64,000 bases of DNA. Origin: Pomphorhynchus laevis (taxonomy: Eukaryota > Acanthocephala > Palaeacanthocephala > Echinorhynchida > Pomphorhynchidae). A program made the position numbers and the translations under genes. A model generated the notes under the pieces. The model saw only the letters and a program-made list of their open reading frames with translations, had not been told where the DNA came from and searched no databases. The stretch is from contig WNNJ02001114.1 in assembly GCA_012934845.2 (NCBI GenBank), forward strand, positions 1-64,000, given 5' to 3'. Below, piece by piece: positions 13,141-28,582 of this stretch. The stretch's first letter is position 1, and the number at the start of each line of letters is the position of its first letter.

Positions 13141-16100
13141 ACAATTTGCTTCTTCATTTGGCTACCTGTTAATTAACGGACATGAGAAATACATAAATCT
13201 GTATTATAAAAAAATTATAATATAATTGAAAATTATGATGTGATAATATATTAAACAACGTATTACAATTTTAAAATATTGACGGAGGATTTATAAAACA
13301 CAATTGGCTTCTTCATTTGACTACCTATAAATAAACAGACATGATAAATACAAATATCTGTAATATTATAAAATTATAAAATAATTTATAATTATGATGT
13401 TATTATATATATTAAAAAACGTATCACAATTTTAAAATATAGACGGAGGACTTATAAAACACAATTTTCTTCTTCATTTGACTACCTTTTAATAAACGGA
13501 CATGAGAAATACATAAATCTGTTATATTGTAAAATTATAAAATAATTTATAATTATGATGTGATAATATAATAAACAACGTATTAAATCTTTAAAATATT
13601 GACAGCGGATCAATAAAACACAATTTGCTTCTTTATTTGACTACTAGTTAATAAACAGACATGATAAATAGATAAATCTGTAATATTACAAAATTTTAAT
13701 ATAATTTATAAATATGATGTGATAATATATTAAACAACGTATTACAATCTTTAAATACTGACTGAGGATTGATAAAACACAATTTGCTTTTTCATTTGAC
13801 TACCTGTTAATAAACAGACATGATAAATACTTAAATCTGTAATATTATAAAATTATAAAATAATTTATAATTATGATTTGATAATATATTAAACAACGTA
13901 TTACTATTTGAATGTATTGACGGAATATTAATAAAACACAATTTGATTTTTCATTTGACTAACTGTTAAAAAACGGACATGAGAAATACATAAATCAGTA
14001 ATATTATACAATTAAAAAATAATTTATAATTATGATGTGATAATATATTAAATAACGTATTACTATTTGAATGTATTGACGGAATATTAATAAAACACAA
14101 TTTGATTTTTCATTTGACTAACTGTTAAAAAACGGACATGAGAAATACATAAATCTGTAATATTATACAATTAAAAAATAATTTATAATTATGATGTGAT
14201 AATATATTAAATAACGTATTACAATTTAAAATAATGACGGAGGATCAATAAAGCACTATTTGCTTCTTCATTTGACTACCTGTTAATAAACGGACATAAG
14301 AAATAAATAAATCTGTAATATTATGAAATTATAAAATAATTAATAAGTTTGATGTGATTATATAATAAAAATCGTATTACAATTTTTAAATATTGACGAA
14401 GGATCATTAAAACACAATTTGCTTCTTCATATGACTACTAGTCAATAAACAGACATGATAAATACATAAATCTGTAATATTAGAAAATTGTAATATAATT
14501 TATAATTATGATGTTATTTTATATTAAACAAAGTATTACAATCTTAAAATATTGACGGATGATTAATAAAACACAATTTGCTTCTTCATTTGACTACCTG
14601 TTAATATACAGACATGATAAATACAAAAATTTGTCATATTACAAAATTTTAATATAATTTATAATTATTATGTGATAATATATTAAATAAAGTATTAAAA
14701 TTTTAAAATATTGACGGAGGATCAATAAAACACAATTTGCTTCTTCATTTGACTACCTGTTTATAAACGGACATGAGAAATACATACATATGTAACTGTT
14801 TTAAATTATAAAATAATTTATAATAATGATGTGATAATATATTAAATAGCGTATTACAATTTTAACATATTGACTAGGAATTAATAAAACAAAATTTGCC
14901 TCTTCATTTGTCTACCTGTTATTTAACGGACATCAGAAAAACATAAATTTGTAATATTATAAAATAAAAAAAAATAATTTATAATTATGATGTGATAATT
15001 TATTAAATAACTTATTAAAATTTTAAAATATTGACAGAGGATCAATAAAACACAATTTGCTTCTTTATTTGACTACTAGTTAATAAACAGATATGATAAA
15101 TAGACAAATCTGTAATGTTACAAAATTATAATATAATCCACAATTATGATTGATTATATATTAAACAACGTATTACAATCTTAAAATATTGACTGAAGAT
15201 TAATAAAACACAATTTGCTTCTTCATTTGACTACCTGTTAATAAACAGACATGATAAATACTTAAATCTGTAATATTTTAAAATTTTAAAATAATTTATA
15301 ATTATGATTTCATAATATATTAAATAACTTTTTAAAATTTTAAAATATTGATGGAGGATCAATAAAACAGAATTTGCTTCTTCATTTGACTACCTGTTAA
15401 TAAACGGACATGATAAATACATAAATCTGTGGTATTACAAAATTAAACAGTATTCATAATTATTATGTGATAATATATTAAACAACGTATTACAATCTTT
15501 AAATATTGACGGAGGATTAATAAAACACTCTTTGCTTCATCATTTGACTACCTGTTAATAAACAGACATGAGAAATACATAAATCTGTAATATCAAAAAA
15601 TTATAAAATAATTTATAATTATGATGTGATAATATATTAAACAACGTATTACAATTTTAAAAAGTCAGGGCATGATCAAGAAAACACAATTTGCTTCTTC
15701 ATTTGACTAACTGTTTATAAACGGACATGAGAAATAAATAAATCTGTAATATTATCAAATCATAAAATAATTTATAATTATGATGTTATAATATATTAAA
15801 TAACGTATCACAATTTTAAAATATTGACGGAGGATCAATAAAACACATTTTTCTTCTTCATTTGACTACCTGTTAAAAAACGGATATGAGAAATACATAC
15901 ATCTGTAACTTTATAAAATTATAAAATAATTTATAATTATGATGTGATAATATATTAAATAGCTTTTTACAATTTTAAAATATTGACTGAGAATTAATAA
16001 AACAAAATTTGCTTCTCATTTGACAACCTGTTTATAAACGGACATCAGAAATACATAAATCTTCAATATTTTATAATTATAAAATAACTTATAATTATGA

Positions 16101-16246
16101 TGTGATAAAATATTAAACAAAGTAAGCAAACACAATTTGCTTCTTCATTTGACTATCTGTTAATAGACGGACGTTAGAAATACATAAATTTGTAATATTA
16201 TATAATTATAAAATAATTTATAATGTTGATGTGATAATATATTAAA
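13141..16246. repeat. Diverged satellite between duplicated segments B
   Basis: About 19-20 diverged monomers. Two neighbouring monomers at about 13900 and 14060 are nearly identical to each other (ACTATTTGAATGTATTGACGG), which shows local single-monomer duplication. A shortened monomer at about 16115 (AAAGTAAGCAAACAC) has the same kind of deletion as those near 3100 and 11335. No gene is seen. Confidence 0.8.
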
Positions 16247-17935
16247 TAACGTATTACAATTTTAATGTATTGACGGAGAATTAATAATACACAATTTGCT
16301 TCTTAAATTGACTACCTGTTAAAAAACGGACATGAGAAATACATAAATCTGTAATATTAAAAAAATTATAAAATAATTTATAATTTTGATGGGATAGATA
16401 ATATATTAAACAACGTATTACAATTTTATAATATTGACGAAGGATTATTAAAACACAATTTGCTTCTTCATTTGACTACCTGTTAATAAACGGACATGAG
16501 AAATACATAAATATGTAATATTATAAAATTAAATAAGAATTTATAATAAAGATGTGATAATATATTAAATAATGTATTAAAATTTTAAAAAATTTACTGA
16601 GTATTAATAAAACACAACTTGCTTCTTTATTTGAATAACTGTTAATAAACGGACATGAGAAATACATAAATCTGTAATATTACAAAATTATAAAAAAAAT
16701 TATAATTTTGATGTTATAATATATTAAACAACTTATTGCAATTTTTAAATATTGACTGTGGATTAATAAAACACAATTTGCTTCTTCATTTGACTACCTG
16801 TTAATTAACGGACATGAGAAATACAAATATCTGTAATATTACAAAATTATAATATAATTTATAATTTTGCTGTGATAATATATTAAACAACGTATTACAA
16901 TTTAAAAATATTGACGGAGGATTTTTAAAACACAATTTTCTTCTTCATATGACTTCCTGTTAATAAACCGACATAATAAATACATAAATCTGTAATATAA
17001 CAAAATTATAATATAATTTATAAATATGATGTGAAAAAATTTATAATAAAATATTCATATTTTAAAATATTGACGGCGGATTAATAAAACACAATTTCCT
17101 TTTTCATTTGACTACCTGTTAAAAAACAGAAATGAGAAATACATAAATCTGTAATTTTACAAAATTAACATATATAATTTATAATTCTGATGTGATAATA
17201 TATACAACAACGTATTACAATCTTAAAATATTGACTGAGGATTAATAAAACACAATTTGCTTCTTCATTTGACTACCTGTTAATAAACGGACATGAGAAA
17301 TACCTAAATCTGTTGTATTATAGAGAATAAAAAATAATTTATAATTATGATTTGATAATATATTAAAAAAGAGTATTACAATTTTAAAATATTGAAGGAG
17401 GATTAATAAAACACAATTTGCTTCTTCATTTAACTACCTGTTAATAAACAGACATCAGAAATACATAAATCTGTAATATTACAAAATTAATATAATTTAT
17501 AATTATGATGTGATAATATATAAATTTTCAAAAATTTATAATTATGATTTGAAAATATATTAAATAATGTATTAAAATTTTAAAATATTGACGGAGGATC
17601 AATAAAACAGAATTTGCTTCTTCATTTGACTACCTGTTAATAAACTGAAATGATAAGTACATAAATCTGTAATAATAAAAAAATTATAAAATAATTTATA
17701 ATTTTGATGGGATAATATATTAAACAAAGTATTTCAATTTTATAATATTGACGAAGGATTATTTAAACACAATTTGCTTCTTCATTTGACTACCTGTGAA
17801 TAAACGGACATGAGAAATACATAAAACTGTAATATTATACAATCAAAAAATAATTTATAATTATGATGTGATAATATATTAAATAACGTATTACAATCTT
17901 AAAATATTGACGGAGGATTAATAAAACACTATTTG
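16247..17935. repeat. Duplicated satellite segment B, copy 2
   Basis: Matches 11461-13140 with only scattered differences. At about 17930 the match ends inside a monomer and the sequence switches to one resembling 15500-15680 (TATCAAAAAATT followed by AAAAGTC). This is a recombination joint within the array rather than a clean unit end. Confidence 0.83.
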
Positions 17936-20900
17936 CTTCATCATTTGACTAACTGTTAATAAACGGACATGAGAAATACATAAATCTGTAATATCAAAAA
18001 ATTATAAAATAATTTATAATTATGATGTGATAATATATTAAACAACGTATTACAATTTTAAAAAGTCGGGGCAAGATCACTAGAACACAATTTGCTTCTT
18101 CATTTGACTAACTGTTTATAAACGGACATGAGAAATATATAAATCTGTAATATTATCAAATTATAAAATAATTTATAATTATGATGTTATAATATATTAA
18201 AGAACGTATCACAATTTTAAAATATTGACGAAGGACTTATAAAACACAATTTGCTTCTTTATTTGACTACTAGTTTATAAACAGACATGCTAAATACATA
18301 AATCTGTAATATTACAAAAGTATAATATAACATATAATTATGATGTGATAATATATTAAACAACGTATTACAATCTTAAAATATTGACGGAACATTAATA
18401 AAACACAATTTGCTTCTTCATTTGACTACCTGTTAATATACAGACATAATAAATACAAAAATCTGTCAAATTACAAAATTATTATATAATTTGTAATTAT
18501 GGTTTGATAATATATTAAATAAAGTATTAAAATTTTAAAATATTGACGGAGGATCAATAAAACACAATTGCTTCTTCATTTGACTACGTGTTAATAAACG
18601 GACATGAGAAATACATACATCTGTAATATTATGAAATTATAAAATAATTTATAATTTTGATGTGATAATAAATTAAACAACGTATTGCAATTATAAAATA
18701 TTGACGGAGGATTAATAAAACACAATTTGCTTTTTCATTTGACTACCTGTTTATTAACGGACATGAGAAATACATAAATCTGTAGTATAAGAAAATTATA
18801 ATATAATTTAAAATTATGATGTGATAATATATTAAACAACGTATTACAATTTTAAAATATTGACGGAGGATTTATAAAACACAATTGGCTTCTTCATTTG
18901 ACTACCTGTTAATAAACAGACATGATAAATACATAAATCTGTAATATTGTAAAATTAAAAAATAATTTATAATTATGATGTGATAATATATTAAATAACG
19001 TATTAAAATTTTTAAATATTGTCAGAGGATCAATAAAACACAATTTGCTTCTTTATTTGACTACTAGTTAATAAACAGACATGATAAATACATAAATCTG
19101 TAATATTACAAAATTTTAATATAATTTATAAATATGATGTGATAATATATTAAACAACGTATTACAATCTTTAAATACTTGACTGAGGATTAATAAAACA
19201 CAATTTGCTTCTTCATTTGACTACCTGTTAATAAACGGACATGATAAATACATAAATCTGTAATATTACAAAATTCTAATATAATTTATAATTATGATGT
19301 GATAATATATTAAACAACGTATTACAATCTTAAAAGATTGACGGACAATTAATAAAACACAATTTGCTTCTTCATTTGACTATATGTTAATAAACAGACA
19401 TGATAAATACAAAAATCTGTCATATTACAAAATTATATTATAACTTATAATTATGATGTGATAATATATTAAATAAAGTATTAAAATTTCAAAATATTGA
19501 CGAAGGATCAATAAAACACAATTTGCTTCTTTATTTGACTACCTGTTTATAAAAGGACATGAGAAATACATAAATCTGTAATATTATGAAATTATAAAAT
19601 AATTTATAATTTTGATGTGATAATATGTTAAACAAAGTATTGCAATTTTAAAATATTAACGGAGGATTAATAAACCGAATTTGCTTCTTCATTTTGCTAC
19701 CTGTTAATTAACGGACATGAGAAATACATAAATCTGTAGTATAATAAAATTATAATATAATTAAAAATTATGATGAGATAATATATTAAACAATGTATTA
19801 CAATTTTAAAATATTGACGGAAGATTTATAAAACACAATTGGCTTCTTCATTTGACTACCTATTAATAAACAGACATGATAAATACAAATATCTGTAATA
19901 TTATAAAATTACAAAATAATTTATAATTATGATGTTATTATATATTAAAAAACGTATCACAATTTTTAAATATAGACGAAGGACTTATAAAACACAATTT
20001 GCTTCTTCATTTGACAACCTTTTAATAAACGGATATGAGAAATACATAAATCTGAAATATTGTAAAATTATAAAATAATTTATAATTATGATGTGATAAT
20101 ATATTAAATAACGTATTAAAATTTTTAAATATTGAGCGGATCAATAAAACACAATTTGCTTCTTTATTTGACTACTCGTTAATAAATACACATGATAAAT
20201 ACATAAATTTGTAATATTACAAAATTTTAATATAATTTATAAATATGATGTGATAATATATTAAACAACGTATTACAATCTTTAAATACTGACTGAGGAT
20301 TAATAAAACACAATTTGCTTCTTCATTTGACTACCTGTTAATAAACAGACATGATAAATACTAAAATCTGTAATATTACAAAATTGTAAAATAATTTATA
20401 AATATGATTTGATAATATATTAAATAACTTATTAAAATTTTAAAATATTGACGTAGGATCAACAAAACAGAATTTGCTTCTTTATTTGAATTCCTGTTAA
20501 TAAACGGACATGATAAATACATATATCTGTAATATCAAAAAATTATAAAATAATTTATAATTATGATGTGATAATATATTAAACCACCTATTACAATCAT
20601 AAAATATTGACGGAGGATTAATAAAACACAATTTGCTTCTTCATTTGACTATCTGTTAATAAACGGACGTAAGAAATACATTAATTTGTAATATTAAAAA
20701 ATTATAAAAAAATTTATAATTATGATGTGATAATATATTAAATAACGTATTACAATTTGAATGTATTGACGGAGGATCAATAAAACACAATTTGCTTATT
20801 CATTTGACTACCTGTTAATAAACGGATATAAGAAATAAATAAATCTGTAATATTATGAAATTACAAAATAATTAATTAATTTGATGTGATTATATAATAA

Positions 20901-21484
20901 AAATCGTATTACAATTTTTAAATATTGACGGAGGATCAATAAAACACAATTTGCTTCTTCATTTGACTACCTCTTAATAAACGGACATGAGAAATACATA
21001 AATCTGTAATAATAAAAAATTATAAAATAATTTATAATTTTGATGGGATAATATATTAAACAACGTATTACAATTTTATAATATTGACGAAGGATTATTA
21101 AAACACAATTTGCTTCTTCATTAGACTACCTGTTAATAAACAGACATAAGAAATACATAAATATGTAATATTATTAAATTAAAAAAGAATTTATAATAAT
21201 GATGTGATATTATATTTAATAATGTATTAAAATTTTAAAATATTGACTGATGATTAATAAAACACAACTTGCTTCTTCATTTGACAAACTGTTAATAAAC
21301 GGACATTAGAAATACATAAATCTGTAATATTACAAAAAAAAATAATTTATAATTTTGATGAGATAATATATCAAACAACTTATTACAATTTTAAAAAATC
21401 GGGGCTAGATCAATAAAACACAATTTGCTTCTTCATTCGACTTACTGTTTATAAACGGATATGAGAAATACATAAATATGTAAT
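17936..21484. repeat. Diverged satellite
   Basis: About 22 monomers with substantial divergence. The monomer at about 18050 has TCGGGGCAAGATC and the one at about 21400 has TCGGGGCTAGATC in place of the usual ATTGACGGAGGATC. No gene or foreign insertion is seen. Confidence 0.8.
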
Positions 21485-23420
21485 ATTATGAAATTATAAA
21501 AAAATTTATAATTTTGATGTGATAATATATTAAACAACGTATTACAATTTTAATATATTGACCGAGGATAAATAAAACACAATTTGCTTCTTCATTTGAC
21601 TACCTGTTAATAAACGGACATGAGAAATACATAAATCTGTAATAATATAAAATGATAAAATAATTTATAATTATGATGTGATAAAATATTAAAAAAATTA
21701 TTTCAATTTTAAAATATTGACGAAGGATGAATAAAACACAATTTGCTTCTTTATTTGACTACCTGTTAATAAACGGAATAAGAAATAAATAAATCTGGTA
21801 TATTATGAAATTAAATAATAATTAATAATTATGATGTGATTTTATAATAAAAATCGTATTACAATTTTTAAATATTGACGGAGGATCAATAAAACACAAT
21901 TTGCTTCTTCATTTGACTAACTGTTAATAAACGGACATGAGAGATACATGAAATTATAAATAATACATTATATGTAAATTATACATAATATTATAGAATT
22001 ATAAAATAATTTATTATTATGATGTGTAAATATATTAAATAAGGTATTACAATTTAAAAATATTGACAGAGGATTAATAAAATACAATTAGCTTCTTTAT
22101 TTGACTACCTGCTTATTAACGGACATGAGAAATATATAAATCTGTAATATTAAAAAAATTTAAAATAATATGTAATTTTGATGTGATAATATATTTAAAA
22201 ACTTATTACAATTTTAAAATATTGACGGAAGATAAATAAAACACAATTTGCTTCTTCATTTGACTACCTGTTTATAAACGGACCTGAGAAATACAAAAAT
22301 CTGTAATATAAAATAATTACAAAATAATTAATAATTTTGATGTGATAATATATTAAACAATGAATTGCAATTTTAAAATATTGACGGAGGATTAAAAAAA
22401 CACAATTTGCTTCTTAATTTGACTACCTATTAATAAACGGACATGAGAAATACATAAATCTGTAATATTATAAAATTAAAAAATTATTTATAATTTTGAT
22501 GCTATAAAATATTAAATAAAGTTTTACAATTTTAAAATATTTGCGGGGATTTATAGAACACAATTTGCATCTTAATTTGACTACCTATTAATAAACGGAC
22601 ATGCGAAATACATAAATCTGTAATATTAAAAATTTTAAAATAATTTATAATAATGATGTGATAATATATTAAATAACATATTACAATTTTTAAATATTGA
22701 CGGACGATGAATAAAACACAATTTGCTTCTTTATTTGACTCCCTGTTTAAAAACGGACATGAGAAAGACATAAATCTGTACTATTATAAAAATTATAAAA
22801 TAATTTATAATTTTGGTGTGATAATATATTATACAACGTATTACAATTTTAAGATATTGACGGAGGATTAATAAAACACAATTTGCTTCTTCATTTGACT
22901 ATTTGTTAAAAAACGGACATGAGAAATACATAAATCTGTAATATTATAAAATTACATAATTATTTATAATAATGATGTGATAATATATTTAACAATGTAT
23001 TACAATTTTTAAATATTGACGGAGGATTAATAAAACACAACTTGCTTCTTTATTTGACTTACTGTGAATAAACGGACATGAGAAATACATAAATCTGTAA
23101 TATTACAAAATTATAAAAAAAATTATAATTTTGATGTGATAATATATTTAACAACGTATTACAATTTTAAAATATTGACGGAGGATTTATATAACACAAT
23201 TTGCTTCTTCATTTGACTACCTGTTAATAAACGGAATTAAGAAATACATAAATATGTAATATTAAAAATTTTAAAATAATTTATAATAATTATGTGATAA
23301 AATATTAAACAACGTATTGCAATTTTAAAATATTGACGAAGGATTAATAAAACACAATATGCTTCTTTATTTGACTACTTGTTTAAAAACGGACATGAGA
23401 AAGACATAAATCTGTAATAT
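21485..23420. repeat. Duplicated satellite segment C, copy 1
   Basis: About 12 monomers that match 28583-30518 at a constant 7098-bp offset. It carries a 50-60 bp odd insert at about 21946-22005 that is not monomer sequence (TACATTATATG followed by TTATACATAAT). One interior monomer, at about 22812-22985, does not match its counterpart although both flanks do. Confidence 0.87.
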
Positions 23421-26400
23421 TAAAAATATTATGAAATAATTTATAATTTTGGTGTGATAGTATATTATACAACGTATTACAATTTAATAATATTGAAGGA
23501 GGATTAATAAAACACAATTTGCTTCTTCATTTAACTACCTGTTAATAAACAGACATCAGAAATACATAAATCTGTAATATTACAAAATTAATATAATTTA
23601 TAATTATGATGTGATAATATAAAAATTTTATAAAATTTATAATTATGATTTGAAAATATATTAAATAACGTATTACAATTTTAAAATATTGACGGAGGGT
23701 TTATAAAACACAATTGGCTTCTTCATTTGACAACCTGTTAATAAACAGACATGATAAATACATAAATCTGTAATATTGTAAAATTAAAAAATAATTTATA
23801 ATTATGATGTGATAATATATTAAATAAAGTATTAGAATTTTAAAATATTGTCAGAGGATCAATAAAACACAATTTGCTTCTATATTTGACTACTAGTTAA
23901 TAAACAGACATGATAAATACATAAATCTGTAAGATTACAAAATTTTAATATAATTTATAAATATGATGTGATAATATATTAAACAACGTATTACAATCTT
24001 TAAATACTGACTGAGAATTAATAAAACACAATTTGCTTCTTCATTTGACAACCAATCAATAAACAGACATAAAAAATACTTAAATCTGTAATATTATAAA
24101 ATTTTAAAATAATTTATAATTATGATTTGATAATATATTAAATAACTTGTTAAAATTTTAAAATATTGACGGAGAATCAACAAAACAGAATTTGCTTCTT
24201 CATTTGACTACCTGTTAATAAACGGACATGATAAATACAAATATCTGTGATATTACAAAATTAAAAAATATTTATAATTATGATGTCATAATATATTAAA
24301 CAACGTATTACAATCTTAAAATATTGACCGAGGATTAATAAAACACCATTTGCTTCTTCATTTGACTACCTGTTAATAAACGGACATGAGAAATACATAA
24401 ATCTGTAATATCAAAAAATTATAAAATAATTTATAATTATGATGTGATAATATATTAAACAACGTATTACAATTTTAAAATATTGACGGAGGATTAATAA
24501 AACACAATTTGCTTCTTCATTTGACTACCTGTTAATAAACAGACGTGATAAATACATAAATCTGTAATATTACAAAATTATAATATAATTTGAAATTATG
24601 ATGTGATAATATATTAAACAAAGTATTACAATCTTAAAATATTGACGGAGGATTAATAAAACACAATTTGCTTCTTCATTTGACTACCTGTTAATAAACA
24701 GATATGATAAATACAAAAATCTGTCATATTACAAAATTATAATATAATTTATAATTATGATGTGATAATATATTAAATAAAGTATTAAAATTTCAAAACA
24801 TTGACGGAGGATCAATAAAACACAATTTGCTTCTTTATTTGACTACCTGTAAATAAACGGACATGAGAAATACATACATCTGATTTTATAAAATTACAAA
24901 ATAATTTATAATTATGATGTGATAATATATTAAATAGCTTATTACAATTTTAAAATATTGACTGAGAATTAATAAAACAAAATTTGCTTCTTCATTTGAC
25001 TACCTGTTAATAAACGGAAATCAGAAATACATAAATCTGTAATATTACAAAATAAAAAATAATTAATAATTATGATGAGATAATATATTAAAAACGTTTT
25101 ACAATTTTAAAAAATCGGGGCAAGATCAATAAAACACAATTTGCTTCATCATTTGACTAACTGTTTATAAACGGACATGAGAAATACATAAATCTGTAAT
25201 ATTACAAAAATATAAAAAAATTTATAATTATGATGTGATTATATATAAAATACCGTATTAATATTTTTAAATATTGACGGATTATAATAAAAACACAATT
25301 TGCTTCTTCATTTGACCACCTGTTAACAAACGGACATGAGAAATACATAAATCTGTAATATTATATGATTATAAAATAATTTATAATTCTGATGTGATAA
25401 TATATACAACAACGTATTACAATCTTAAAATATTGACGGAGGATTAATAAAACACAAGTTGCTTCTTCATTTGACTACCTGTTAATAAACAGACATGATA
25501 AATACATAAATCTGTAGTATAAGAAAATTATATTATAATTTAAAATTATGATGTGATAATAAATTAAACAAAGTATTACAATTTTAAAATATTGACGGAA
25601 GATTTATAAAACCCAATTGGCTTCTTCATTTGACTACCTGTTAATAAACAAACATGATAAATACATAAATCTGTAATATTATCAAATTATAAAATAATTT
25701 ATAATTGTGATGTTATAATATATAAAATAACGTATCACAATTTTAAAATATAGACGGAGGACTTATAAAACACAATTTGCTTCTTCATTTGACCACCTTT
25801 TAAAAAACGGACATGAGAAATACATAAATCTGTAATATTAAAAAATTATAAAATAATTTATAATTATGATGTGATAATATATTAGATAACTTATTAAAAT
25901 TTTAAAATATTGACTGATAATCAATAAAACACAATTTGCTTCTTTATTTGACTACTAGTGAATAAACAGATGATAAATACATAAATCTGTAATAATACAA
26001 AATTATAATATAATTTATAATTGTGATATGATAATTTATTAAACAACGTATAACAATCTTAAAATATTGAATGAGGATTAATAAAACACAATTTGCTTCT
26101 TCATTTGACAACCTTTTAATAAACAGACATGATAAATACTTAAATCTGTAATATTATAAAATTATAAAATAATTTATAATTATGATTTGATAATATATTA
26201 AAAAACTTATTAAAATTTTAAAATATTGATAGAGGATCAATAAAACAGAATTTGCTTCTTCATTTGACTACCTGCTAATAAACGGACATGATAAATACAT
26301 AAATCTGTTATACTACAAAATTAAAAAATATTTATAATTATGATGTGATAATATATTAAACAACCTATTACAATCTTAAAATATTGACGGAGGATTAATA

Positions 26401-28582
26401 AAACACAATTTGCTACTTCATTTGACTACCTGTTAATAAACAGACGTGATAAATACATAAATCTGTAATATTACAAAATTATAATATAATTTGTAATTAT
26501 GATGTGATAATATATTAAACAACGTATTACAATCTTAAAAGATTGACGGACAATTAATAAAACACAATTTGCTTCTTCATTTGACTATATGTTAATAAAC
26601 AGACATGATAAATACAAAAATCTGTCATATTACAAAATTATAAAATAATTTATAATTATGATGTGATAATATATTAAATAAAGTATTAAAATTTTAAAAT
26701 ATTGACGGAGGATCAATAAAACACAATTTGCTTCGTAATTTGACTACCTGTTAATAAACTGACTTGAGAAATACATACATCTGTAATTTTAAAAAATTAT
26801 AAAATAATTTTTAATTATGATTTGATAATATATTAAATAGCTTGTTACAATTTTAAAATATTTACTGAGAATTAATAAAACAAAATTTGCTTCTTCATTT
26901 GACTACTTGTTAATAAACGAACATCAGAAATACATAAATCTGTAATATTACAAAATTAAAAAATAATTAATAATTATGATGAGATAATATATTAAACAAC
27001 GTATTACAATTTTAAAAAGTCGGGGCAAGATCAATAAAACAAAATTTGCTTCTTCATTTGACTAACTGTTTATAAACGACATGATAAATACATAAATCTG
27101 TAATATTTCAAAATAATAAAATAATTTATAATTATGATGTGATTATATATAAAATACCGTAATAATATTTTTAAATATTGACTGAGGATTAATAAAACAC
27201 AATTTGCTTCTTCATTTGACTACTTGTTGATAAACAGACATGATAAACACAAATATCTGTAATATTACAAAATTATAATATAATTAAAAAATTATGATGT
27301 GATAATATATAAAACAAGGTATTACAATCTTAAAATATTGACGGAGGATTAATAAAACACAATTTGCTTCTTCATTTGACTACCTGTTAATAAACGGACA
27401 TGAGAAATACATAAATCTGTAATATTATAAAATTATAAAATAATTTATAATTTTGATGTGATAATATATTAAATAACGTATTACAATTTTAAAATATTGA
27501 CGGAGGATTAATAAAACACAATTTGCTTCTTCATTTGACTACCTGTTAATAAACGGACATGAGAAATACATAAATCTGTAATATTATAAAATTATAAAAT
27601 AATTTGTAATTTTGATGTGACAATATATTAAACAAAGTATTGCAATTTTAAAATATTAACGGAGGATTAATAAAACAGAATTTGCTCCTTCATTTGGCTA
27701 CCTGTTAATTAACGGATATGAGAAATACATAAATCTGTAGTATAATAAAATTATAATATAATTAAAAATTATGATGAGATGATATATTAAACAATGTATT
27801 ACAATTTTAAAATATTGACGGAGGATTTTTAAAACACAATTGGCTTCTTCATTTGACAACCTTTTAATAAACAAAATAATTTATAATTATGATATATATT
27901 AAAAAACGATCACAATTTTAAAATATGAGAAATACATAAATCTGTCATATTGTAAAATTTTAAAATAATTTATAATTATGATGTGATAATATATTAAATA
28001 ACGTTTTAAAATTTTTAAATATTGAGCAGGATCAATAAAACACAATTTGCTTCTTTATTTGACTACTAGTTAATAAATACACATGATAAATACATAAATT
28101 TGTAATATTACAAAATTTTAATATAATTTATAAATAAGATGTGATAATATATTAAACAACGTATTACAATCTTTAAATACTGACTGAGGATTAATAAAAC
28201 ACAATTTGCTTCTTCATTTGACTATCTGTTAATAAACAGACATGATAAATACTTAAATCTGTAATATTTTAAAATTATAAAAAAATTTATGAATATGATT
28301 TGATAATATATTAAATAACTTATTAAAATTTTAAAATATTGACGTAGGATCGACAAAACAGAATTTGCTTCTTCATTTGAATTCCTGTTAATAAACGGAA
28401 TGATAAATACATATATCTGTAATATCTAAAAATTAAAAAATAATTTATAATTATGATGTGATAATATATTAAACCACCTATTACAATAATAAAATATTGA
28501 CCGAGGATTAATAAAACACAATTTGCTTCTTCATTTGACTACCTGTTAATTAACGGACATGAGAAATACATAAATCTGTAAT
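23421..28582. repeat. Diverged satellite between duplicated segments C
   Basis: About 32 diverged monomers. A stretch at about 25840-26000 matches about 3340-3490 (TTAGATAACTTATT and GACTGATAATC markers), which links blocks 22 kb apart. A damaged monomer at about 27855-27945 has lost two internal parts. No gene is seen. Confidence 0.8.
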
